Shown here in pieces: positions 1 to 12,200 of a stretch of 64,000 bases of DNA; the first letter of the stretch is position 1, and every line of letters starts with the position of its first letter. The translations under genes were made by a program, and so were the position numbers. The notes below the pieces were generated by a model that worked only from the letters and a program-made list of their open reading frames with translations, had not been told where the DNA came from and did no database searches. Source of the DNA: Sarcocystis neurona (Eukaryota; Apicomplexa; Conoidasida; Eucoccidiorida; Sarcocystidae); assembly GCA_000727475.1 (NCBI GenBank), contig KL647288.1:3963604-4027603 (forward strand), given 5' to 3'.

Positions 1-5
1 CTTAC

Positions 6-207
6 GGTCTGTAGATCCTGCGAACCCTGCTCCAGTGAGTGCTTCTGTTGCCGCGCACCCCCACGCCGTCCCCTTGCAGCGGAATGGGGAGAAGTAACCG
101 CGTCATGTAGGCGAGCACCCGCAATAGCCCCAGCGCCGGCAAGAGGAGCAGCAGCAGCGCGATGCAGCGCCGCGAAGAACGCTGGTGGCACAGAGTGACT
201 CGGCGGC
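6..207 (-). CDS. Last visible exon of the PPR-like gene, truncated by window edge
   Basis: A frame open for 67 codons lies between a CCATTGCAG acceptor and an ACC/GTAAG donor at the very edge. It encodes [20 protein letters not shown] and then a basic segment ending GSQDLQT. The single base at its start completes the codon left by the exon ending at 1408. The minus-strand ORF of 100 codons in another frame over the same bases is Leu-rich and probably a shadow. Confidence 0.4.
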
Positions 208-3200
208 CTGCAATGGAACGCCAGTTGCAGCGCGTTAACGCCAGCAGGAGCACATCAGAGCAGCGACTTCGCGGTTGCAGCAGTCGCACCAAGCAGCAGC
301 ACAATTTTTTCTACACGTTCCGAAATAGAGTCGTGTGTCCACAGGTGCAGGAGCGTACGCTTACATATAGTCGAGAAAGCAGCGCGGGACATTCCGCACC
401 GATTCAAGTTGCAACATAGCAGCTGTCTCAGACGGACAACACCAACAGCGCACCGGAAGCAGCAGCGTCAGTGGCGCAGCACGAGCAGTAGAAGAGCAGC
501 AGCAGCAGTGTGCAACACGAGGTAGCAGCTGCATTGCCCCGCCAGAAGCGCAGTGTCAAAGCCCGGCATCTTTCAGAAAAGCACCCCGGCTCATGCAGAA
601 AGAGAGCAAAAGTGACAAAAGAAAAACAGAGCATCAATGCATGACCAGCGGCACAAAAAAAGGACAAGCAGCATCACGCAGAAGGAGGACCTACGTACTC
701 TACGTACTCTTAGCTTCAACGCAGAAATAACGGTTGCACGACAATAAAAGATGGTAGAGGTATTTGGAAAAAGAGAAGAAAAAGACGGAACGAGAATGGT
801 GCCGACGCACGAAAAAAACTGCGTCTTACCTGGGACTGACCAGCAACTGCCAGCACAGCACAGGCACACAGGGTGTGCAGCAGTGCGTGCGCCAGTGACA
901 GAAAAAGAAAAAGAAAGGCAGCAGCAAGAGTATGAGTTGGGAAAGCACACCCATTACACCAGCAGAACAAGGCACGGAGCATAAGTACCCGCAGCGGCCA
1001 AAGACAACCACCGCAGCAATAGCGGCAACCCGAAGTCATTCCCGCAGTGAGATGAAATCACCTGAAGCACTAGCACAATCGCAGCAGCAAACGCACAAGA
1101 GCAGAGGCCACTGCAGTGCCAGCAGAGACGGCATCAGCACGAGAGCAGCAGCAGGACCATGTTAACGGAAGAACAGGTGGCGTGAGAGCAGAACGAGGAG
1201 GGAAGGGAGATGCGGCAGGGAAGCAGCAGCCATGGGATCGGAACAGCGCAGCAGCGGCAGCAAAGGGCGGCTGCAGAGCATTCGTAGTGACCCTGTTCCA
1301 TCAGCAACAGAAGCAACAGCAGCGACGAAACAAGAGCACGAGCAGCGGTGCACCAGGGACAGATAAGGGGAAGGAGTACGAGCAAGAAGTAGGGACGTGT
1401 TTCTCACGTTTCGCTAAAGCAGGTGGCAGCAACGATATTTCGGATGCAGGCCTCTCGCAGCGTCAACTGCCACGCAGCAGCACCACCAGCTCCCAGGTTC
1501 AGCTGCTGTTGCTGCCGCGTTTGCTGGCAGCCCCGCTGCATCTGCTGCTGCTGTCGCTTCTCCCGCAGACGCTCTTCTTTGTCACTGCGCGTGTCTGACT
1601 GCGGTTTGCTGCGATTCTGCTGGTTCCTGTGCTGCTGCAGTTGCTGCTCTTGCGTGTAACGATGGAGGGCCCAGCGCAACCAGGCCACGTGTAGCAGCGC
1701 GTGCGGCGGCACCTGCTGTAGCCCCAGACGAACCCCGTCTCGTCTCAGGCGCATCTGCGCATTCGCCCACGGACGACCAACACAAAACGACTCCAGGATT
1801 CGCGTGCACATGTATACATATGCATCAATATTTACACGTGTATACGTCTATATAGCGAAGGTGTAGCGGTGAGTGGAGAGATGCAAACCTTCAAACAATC
1901 TACCACGTTGCGTCGTCGATACTGAGTGATACTCCTACAGTGTTCTACTCTCCGAAATCAGCACTGCAATGCAGAGATACATATATATATATATGTGTAG
2001 ATATACATACATTCGCACAGACACGTGCACGAACGTGACTCTGTTGATAGAGACCGGTACGCACGTTGACGTCGACTGCTGCTGATTTGGTTTATGCACG
2101 CGCTTCGCGAGTATGTAAGCACGATCCACTGAGGCTACTGTGCCCTTCGTGGTAAACAGAGAAACGGCTTCGCATGCAAATGTACCCGTGCCACGTAACG
2201 ACAGGAACTTCCGCTGTTGACTTACTCGTGTAATTCATACCCATACAAAGGCCATACATGTGCTGTCCTTTTTTTCGCAGCGAAGGACACATATACGCGA
2301 GTATACGCACCCAGTACACGTGTGGACGCACGTAGATGCCGACTCACAGCGTGACTCTATCCAAGAGTGGGTAACTCTACCTGCGCGACGCTTTCACGAT
2401 ACCGTCATAAAGTGCAGCAACATCGTCACACGCGAGCCTGGGGGAGAAAGAAAGTAGCGAACTTGACAAAAACAAGCCGTCTTTTACTTCTCTACGGTGG
2501 AGGAAGTTTCTCAGTGGACGTTTGTTCCAGCTACACAAGCGCAGGATCCGAAGGCGTCCATCCCAGACTGACGACAATTTACTTGTACAACGAAAAATGA
2601 TAGGAACGAAGAGAACACAGTATTTTTCCTCGGTTTATTCACATGCGCACGTGGCTCTTCTCCTAGTTCCTGTACACATGTCTACATATGCAAATGTATA
2701 TATACATACACTTATATATATACGCATATATATACACACCCAAACACACACAATTGCGGTCACAACCTTCTTTGCGTCAATGCATCCATGAACACGGTGG
2801 TACATTTATTTCATCTTCCCCCTTGATGTGTGTCAGTGCCGGATTTCTCTAGTTGTGACTTCTATCTACCTACCGTCGAATTATTGATCCGTAAACTTCT
2901 ACGCATGCATATCCATACAATTAGGTTCACACACCTCTGCACATTTAATTATATATATATATCGACATGTTTCTACGAATAGAAGTGAAGTCTTAATGCA
3001 GACGCACAAGTCTACGTAACACGGAGGTAGACAGACGTCAGACTTCCGGGTGGAATCCAGGTGCACGCGTTTACAGCACTCTACACTCGCACACTCGTTT
3101 TTGTTCACACACCAGCAAAACTGCCTTTCCTGCCGTGCTGGCTGCGCAGCAGCCGTCAGCACCGCTTCCCCTCACCAGTGACAGACAGTCACACACGCGC

Positions 3201-6200
3201 AGGACACGAGCAGGTGAGTCGGTGCGTGCAGGCAACGCATTATAAAATTTGAAGTTATCAGCGATATCACAGCAACAAATTTCGTCCCCTGGGTCAGCAG
3301 CGACTGACCTACGATGCACTACTGCAGCACCAATGTATCACTCTTCTCAAAGCAGAAAGGACGTCTACCATGGAAGCCAGTGGTCTGCAGATCTTGCGAT
3401 GGAAAAATGTCTCTCGTTACGGCTCCCCTCGAGGCCGTCCTGAAACAAACAGCCTCAGCAGATGTGTTGTTTAGAAATGCGTGTGGGTGACGCTCCCTCA
3501 CCACACTTCTACAGCGAATTCACAAGGGTCTCCCTGCCTTCACACCTTTTAGACGGAAAGGGAAACGAACGAACATTGTAGGCGTGTCCAAGAAGGAACG
3601 TAGACGGAGTACCCAAGTACGTGGACGTACAAACATGACCGCATGCATGTATACGCACACGTGTACAGCAGCCGTACACACCTTCCTGCCGCACTTACGC
3701 ACGTCGGTGTTCTCTCTCTCTTTCTATATAGATGTATACAGCTAATATATACACATATGAACATCTCACTCAGAACAGGTGTACACATATGTACACGTAC
3801 GTTGTTTCTATGAAGGTGATTGTCTGAGGACATGAGACGGGGCATCTCTGCAGCTGCAGGTGCATGCGCTGTGGCACGGCTGAGAGGACGCTTGACTATA
3901 CGACCTGTGTTTCTGTGTGACGGATGCACTCCACCGACTTCTTGACTTCATGAAAAGCCCACCTCCACGCAGCAGCCCGTCAGCAACAAGTCCTCTGCGA
4001 CGTACGCCTGCGCCTGCGGTTGCGTTTCATTTGCCTGCTGCACCAAGCGCATGTCGCGTGGCTGCTGCAGCTGCAGCTGCAGCCGCTGCTGTTCAAAGGA
4101 AGAAAGAATTTCCTCGAGCAGCAGGACATGTCCGGCCGGCGGCAGCGGCACTCCCATCGAATCCGCGTCCTGGTACACCTGAAAAAGCAGCAGCCCCACG
4201 TCGGCGGAACCAGGTGGACTACAGGCGGAGCTCTCTCTCACCGTATAACGGCGTGCTTCTGCACACTGTCAGCACCCCATGCAGCCACTTAGATACACGC
4301 ATTCGTATAGATTTGTACGCAGCAACTGCTGTTCTAGAGCCACATTCGAATATACACATGTAAGGGCGCAACAGTTTATATACGCGTAACGGCGTACACA
4401 TATATACGTATTTACGTATACATGTGTAGACACATACAGAATGCACATACGCTGTGACGAAAGCTTTTCCAGTATATGCGAACTACACCTACACAGGGTG
4501 TATAGGCAGTACCTTTTCTTCGTATACATACGTATGCAAGTGGACGCGCATGCAATGCAAACGATGATACACGCCTATCTCTCTGTCTATCTAAGTACGT
4601 ATATGCAGGTATTCACAAATGCAAACCACGTTGTTCTTGGGTATACATACACATGTGCGCGTGGAGCTACGGTTGTGAAACACAGCGCATAGTCAGTGTC
4701 GAGGACGTATACGGGTACCATGTACATGTGCAAGCAATTGCTTTGTGTGTGTAAGCACCCGTCGCTTGCACATATGCATACGTGTAAGCAATGTTCACAA
4801 TAGGTGCAGCAACTCGAGCCACACACAGAGCCAAGAAACGATAACTGCTCCAGTGTCACTGAACAACAGGACGCATGCAGGGAGGGCTCGGACACACCGC
4901 CAGGACCGACGTCTGCACAGACACATATAGAGAGCACCAGGCACACGCACGCAGACATGTTTTACGAGGGACGCTCTGTTGCAGCGTGTGTCATTGCGTC
5001 AGCAGCCACCCACGTCTGTTGCAGTCAGAATTTGCCTGAGGGGGCTTCCCCGCACTGCGCGTTGCTGCATCTTTCTACTAGTATGCGAAGAAGTCTGCAG
5101 CTCTGAATCTCTTCATGACACGCACGTGTGCAGGGCTGTCAGTACATGGTAGCCCACGATTTAAGCGACACACAGGCAAACAGCATTCCTCGTCACACGT
5201 TCTTTCAACTGTCCACTACGACTTCAACGCTTGTCGCCGCGTGTTGTTCGTCTATGACCAAAGACGCACAGAACAAGTATCATTTCTCTTCAAGGTATTC
5301 TGGCACACAAATGCGTATCTGCACAGAGTGGTATACCCTGTACTTATATATGCATCCGTAAATATATTGTCTCCGTATGGCATACGTCCCCGTGTGGAAT
5401 AATACCAAGCAGTTATTCTTTATGAAGAAAAGCTACCAACAAACGGTTCTCGTATAACCAGGCAAGACGAAGTCACAATTACTATACCAGCCGCGTATAT
5501 TCACTTGTGTGCATCGATGACATATGTGTACATATATATATATATATACATACACACACAAAGACGTGTATATATATGTATACAATAGGTGGTACGAAGG
5601 CGTGGAATTTTTCCCTTCTCCAGGAGAAAGCAACTGCATACGCAGTTGGGTACTACGTTTCTGTATACGTACATATCTACATACATATCCAGGTATACAC
5701 ATGCATATATATATATATATACATACATACATACATGTAACTGTGTGCAGGTGTATATCTTCCCGTACGTATAAGCCAGCTACACACGTCTCCTCAAATA
5801 TCACTTCTCGCAGTTCCTGTCTTTACACTGCAACAGACGCCCATATAAGCACCACTATGTAGCACACCTATACGTATCGCTCCTCTCCTTACACATACAT
5901 GCATTTATTGACAGATATGCGTATATGCGTACACGTATTTACATAGACTGACGTACAAGTACTTTCCTACATGCATCCGTCGACGTGAATGTTCGAGAAG
6001 AGGTACTGCCGTACATTCTAAGCGTCTACAAGCGCAGATGCGTATGCTGGCGCCTTCACAGTGTGCCTGCACGTGTGTTCTACCGAAAAAGACCAAAAGT
6101 TTTCTATTATAGAGAACTGTCGTTTGCACTGGTCTTTCTCAGTCGACTGTGCACACGCAGGGAGATCTGTGGCAGAAATGTAAGTCTGTCTCGATTCACG

Positions 6201-9200
6201 AGTTTTCACCGCTACGCGTACATGAAGGTGTGTATATATGTACTGATGTGGAAACACGTACTGAAGATGTATGCCTTTCACGTCGGCATGAGTTTGCAGC
6301 TCCACGAAAATATAAATGCACGTATACGTATGCGTGGAAACGTGCCTTTATACAATCGTCCGCTTGAATGTATTATTCGTAAGCATATAGGTGGACATGC
6401 GTGTGCGCTTGTATTTACGAATGTAGACATTTTTGTGTACGTACAACTGCTCCCTCGGACGAAAAAGCGTATCCATGCGCATACACATGTACACATCTAC
6501 AAAGAACAACTAGTCGGAGCCATATATATGCAGATATGTTTTCCCGTCCTTGCCAGTAATGCTTCCTTTAGGGGCTCCGTTGTGTCACGCGGCAACTGCA
6601 GCAGCGCCCGTAGGCAGAAGACGTATGCAGCAGGACGCACGCGGATTTGCCTATATGCACCAGAGCCAGCAGCACACCAAACATCTCGATATATGTACAC
6701 ACATGCAGATGTGCAGACGCAGCCCTGTATATGCATATGTGCACAAGCCGACTTGTGTGTGTGTGCTATTTCTGCTTCTTTGTCTATACATATATACATA
6801 CTCACCTGTATATTCTGTGTGGACACATGCATCTGGGCACGTGAATACGTATGTTTGTGTATACCTACGTCGGCTTATTCAACCCTAGAGGTTGCGTGAT
6901 CTACGCGTTTACACCTGTATACAGCTGTAAGTATATATATATACGTATAGACATACACGCCTATGTGTTGCCGCTTCCGGGCACATTCGTATAACCACGT
7001 AGGGGTACGTACATGTACACATAGTGTGTATCTGAGCGTAGAGATCTCGCATATGTAAGACTCCTTCCTACGCTATGTAACGGCAGTAGTACAGGCAACA
7101 GGCTCGGCCGCCACGTGCGGAGTGCGACAGCGAGCTCTCGACGCGTCCGCCGTTGAACTGCTGGAACTCCCGCAGCGTCGAAGTCGCATCGCGAGTTCAT
7201 GTCAAAATGCCTTCTGGTACGCATCCGCACGCATCTACATTTTCGTGTTCCTATATCGTACTCCACACAAACATATGTATTACTGGACCTTTATCAAAGT
7301 GTACATCTATGCATTCGTATTCGTACATATATTTCTATACGTGTGTGTGGTCGTGATTTCGTTTTAAATGCACATATGTGTACGGGTGTGTGTCTGCATG
7401 TTCATATATGCCGGGAGTCTCTACGTGCGCGCATCTACTTAAAGGCGAATACCGTCGATATGGCGTATGCAGTGTTCGGGCCTGTCGACTCATGCAGCGT
7501 ATACGTACAAGTACGTCGCTGCAGGCACAGGCCACTTCACCTGCATGCATCTGCAGACGCAAACGCCTTCATATACTTAATGGTGCGTATACCTGTAGAC
7601 GTATTTGAGCACGTGTGCATGTGTGTACAAGTATACTTTTGCATACATCCGTACACGGTTCCTCTTAGGTGATCTATACGCGTATTTGCACCGATGTGGG
7701 ATACAAAGAAAAATGAGGCTCACGATGAGGAAAAAACGAACAGCAACGAAAGGATCCGAGGCGTAACTGACAATTTAAGCACGAGATCCTTTTTACCAAG
7801 AATAGGAGAAAAGGAGTTCATGGTAAGCCGTAACTGGGATACGAGCCGGCTGAACAACGGCAGGAAGCCCGGCCCGGCGCACGGGGGTAAAGCTGTCTGA
7901 GAGGGAAGACTGCAGCGAAGAGCGGCAACATAGATGTGAAAACTGCCTGTTGCTGTCTGAACTAAGCAAAGAGAAACTCTCAACTTACAGAAGCAGCAGC
8001 AGCAGAATCATCCGCAGCAGCAGCAGGGGAAGAACCAGCAGCAGCGGCAGCATGTCTACATCCTGCTAGAGGACACTTCAACAGCTGCAGCGGCAGCGAC
8101 AGCAGTTAGCGCTGAGCCCCACGCCACCGGTAGCAGCGTCAAGGAAGGGCCCTTGTCCAGCAGGAGCAGCAGGCGTACATGGGCAGAAGAAGCAGCAACA
8201 ACTGCGGCAGGCTTCTCAGCTGCAGCTGCAGTCAGAGCAGTTGTACCCACTGTAGCAGCAGCACAACAAGCACAAGTCACAACTGCCGAAACAGCGCGTG
8301 CTACTTCTTTGTGTACAGCAGTAGCAGCAGCAGTCGCAAAAATCCCGCGTTACCGCTTAAGGGATGTTTTTTTATGTAGCAGCCGTGGCAACAACTTTGC
8401 TTTACGTATCAGGGCTCCCAGGCATCTTTTACTTTCGACAGCAGGGATTCACAGCTAACGCAAATAGAGGAACTATCTGTATTGTAGCAGCGTCAGCAGG
8501 CCATGTATTTGTAGTAGCGGCGCCAGTGTCTTCTTCCTGGCGCGGCAGGTGTACCTGCCTTAATGTACGAGCAGCAGCCATTTTCTTGTGGATTCGCAGA
8601 CACCCAGTGGTCCTGCAGTTACAAGAGCAGCAGGGGTATTCTGCTGTGAGCAGTAGCAGCAGTAGATGTCTCTTGTAGTGGCAGATTCAATCGCGTCGCT
8701 TCTAGAACGTACGAGGCAGTATTTTTCAGCACCACCAACAGCAGCACATCTCCTCTGATAGTGACAGGAGCAGTCCTTCCTGTGGCAGCAGCAGTAGTAG
8801 CACAGCTCTTGTTCCTGTAGTAACACCAGCAGCACGATTCTCTCCTAGCAAAAGCAACGGTCCTTGTCTTGGCAGCGACAGGTAGTAGAGCAGCAGTGTT
8901 TCCCTTGTTGGAGCACCAGGTGCCTCTGTATTCGGTAGACGCAGCAGTAGTTCCTGCCGTAACAGCAGCAGTAGACGTCCTCCGGCAACAGCGGCAGCAA
9001 TCACGCTTCTGCAGCAGCAGCACTCTCGCCATCTCCGCAGCGAGAGCCGCCTCTATGTGTAGCAGCAGCAAGACACGTGGTGGCTTGCAGCAGCAGCAGC
9101 AACGAAACTCTGCGTTCACCAGCTGCAGCACACTCTTCTGCGTCGCTGGGACAGCAGCACTTATACATAATTGGCGCGTCAGAAGCAGCAGGGTTCCCGT

Positions 9201-12200
9201 TGTATCAGCTGCACTGGGACCTGGCTACAGCAAGCGCAGCAGCAGCCATCATCCCCAGCAGAGCCACGGCTATCGCGGGGGCGTCTCCACCGCCTCTTCC
9301 AGCAGCGGCAGCGCAGCAGCCAGCAACAGCAGCAATAAGGGGAAGCTTCTGTTCGCAGAAACAGCAGCACAGAAGAGTAGCAGCAGCAGTACCCCACATC
9401 CACAACCGGCAGCAACTCTTCATATACACACAGCAGCAGGAGGCAAGCTAAAGCAGCCGAAAGAGCACCAGCGCGGCACCAGCGGCTGGACGACGATTGG
9501 CAGCGCACGCAGAGCAGCAGTACCGTAACGAGCGCTGAACAGTTCAGCAGGAGTAGCGCGTAGAGGATGCAGCGGAGGAACTAGACCACATACATGTAGA
9601 AAAGAAAAGGGAAAGAGAAAAGGAAAGAAGAGGATTGTACCAGTGCTGCCGCATTAGAGAGAAGTACTTGCGGACGTCCTGCGGTCGATTAGCTGCGCGC
9701 GCAGTATCAAGCAGCGCGAAGAGCAGCGCGTCGCGCGGGGGACGCGACAAGAAGCAGTCGAATACCTCGAGTAGCTGCGGCAGTAGCGGAACACGCAGAA
9801 CAGCAGCAGCGTCGGCACCAGTAGTAACAACGGCAGCACCACGACCAGCAACAGCACCAGCAGCTACAGCAGGACGGGCAGTAGCAATGACGGCAGTCGC
9901 TGCGGTGGGGCGACCGCCAGCAACAAGAGCAGATGCAACGTTAAGATGTGCAGCACCAACAGCAGCTGTACCATCAGCAATAGCAACAGCAGCAGAAACA
10001 GCTACACCAACAGCAACAGCAGCAGCATCAACAGCTTGGGGAGCAGCAGCATCAACAGCTTGGGGAGCGGCAGCATCACTGGCGATACCAGCAGCAGCCC
10101 ATAGCCGCACCAATGGAAAGACCACCAGCAACACCACCAACAGCGACAGGGGGAAGAAGACGAGCAGCAAACCAGCTGCCTCCTATGTAACAACAGCAGC
10201 ACTACGGGCAACAGCAGCAGAAGCAGCGTACCCAGCAGCTGCTCCAGCCACAGCAACATCAGGACCCGGAAGTGTGGTAAGAGCGACACTAACACCAGCA
10301 ACAGGGATTACCGCAGCACTCGTAGTCGCAGCGGCTGCACCACCGAAGGCGACAGCAGTGGCAGGGGCGTGGCACCTCCAGGACAAGGACAGCAGACTCG
10401 CAACACCAAGAGCAGCAAATAAACCGGTGGAGGCGCAGCAATCTAGAGCTCGTACACGCACCAGCACAGGGCCAGCAGCAGCAGCAGCGGCAACAGAACT
10501 GCAGTAGTCACGGGATCTGTGGCAGCCAGCCAGCCGCTGCACTAGCAGCACCATCAGTGGGGTACCGAACACGGCCAGGATAGCAGCAGCGGCAGAAGTC
10601 ACAAGCAAAGGCGCAGCGGCGCAAACTCCGCAGCCGCGCAAATCGAGCAGCAGCAACACACGATAAATGGCAGAGAAAACCAGCACGAGGAGCAGCAGCC
10701 AAAAGGAGGAGCCTAAAGAAGGCACCGCGGAGGTGGAACCACGTTGGCGCGGTAGCCGCAGCTGTACCGACTGAGCACCAAGGAGGGGAGGTGGAGAAGT
10801 ACGACTGCTGCGACGGGAAGCAGCAGCTGCAGCAGAGTTCTGCATCTTGCAAACAAGTAGTGCGAGAAACAAGCAACACTCTGAGGCGTAGAAGAGTACA
10901 ACTTGCCTCAACGGGCACGCACACACGTATACGCAGAGATACATACGTGCTAATTTGTACACATAAACATGCATATAGATATACACGTGCATGTGAACAT
11001 CTTCACATATGTACACACGTGTGAGAGACTGAGCTTAGATACTTCGCCGAGTGAAGCATATGTGTGCGCCGCCGTCCATCTTCCTCTGCCTACGTACACG
11101 CTTACGTGTCTCTCTCTACGCTGTTGTATACGTGGACACATGCAGCAGCCCAAGGCTAAGCAATCCACCGCGCACAGATCTGCTCTGCAGATATATATAC
11201 GCATGTGTGTACACACGCAGAGATATACTTGTGCACACATTCTCATGAGCAGTATATTAAAGCGCGTACACATATGTACATACGTGTGTATGCATAGGCA
11301 TATTGACGTTCACTACCCAGCCTTGTGCAAATACGCGAGTGGAGCACGTGACCATCTCTATGCACACAAATTGAGCGCATGCGCCTACAAGTCATCTGGA
11401 TTTACCCAGCGCGACACACGAGCAGTCGCAGTATTGTAGCAGGATAAAAGGCGGATTTCTGTGGTCTTCACACGCGTGATATCTAGCCGATGCAACGCAT
11501 AGTGTGCACTCTTGTCCTTTTCACCAGGTGTGGTGGAACGTGGGCTTTTTACCTCTGAGCACACAAGGAGTTACCTCTGCTTGTATGCAACGGGTACGCT
11601 TTCGCACAGATATCTAAACGGAATACAGATATACACATGTATAGAAATAGACACATATCTAAAAGTAGACAGACACACACAAGCTGATAGGAGTAGACGT
11701 TTACGGGAGCAAGGGCGTATGCAGGGATGCGCTTAGTGAGGAAGAGAATTCAAAATTAGAAGTCCCTACGTACGAGCAATCTGAGTCACGAGCGCATCTG
11801 CACTGCCATGGAACAGATAGTGGATCCCATACGCAAACATATATACAAATTGATATACAGCTATCTCCCTCTCTTTCGCAGTGGCTGTGATACGTAGAGG
11901 TGTGACCTACGTAAACGTACGAAATCAAGTAGACTATCTGCTTCTAGTTCCAGCCCCAGCCCCACTCTTAGCCTCCCCACACGGCTACACACACTAACAC
12001 GTATATGCATAGATGAATACACATATATATAGTTTTACATCGTCTTTCGTTTACGCATCTACGTGCGTGCCTGTGCAGTTCATATAGAGACTGGTACCTG
12101 GGCAGCTTGGTCTTCCAGCCCGCAGTGCATCGCTAGAGCGAAGAGTTTATCGGAGAGCTGCTGGTCTGCATGCAGTCTCCCAAAGTTATTGAGCAGATTC

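Noticed and set aside
5985..6899. 304-codon plus-strand ORF
   Set aside because: Translation of TACGTA/TGTACA microsatellite (Tyr, Cys, Val, His, Ile); no domain, and it lies in an intron of the minus-strand gene.
9635..10507. 290-codon Ala/Thr-rich plus-strand ORF
   Set aside because: Readthrough of an intronic CAG/GCA tract, overlapping a real minus-strand PPR exon.
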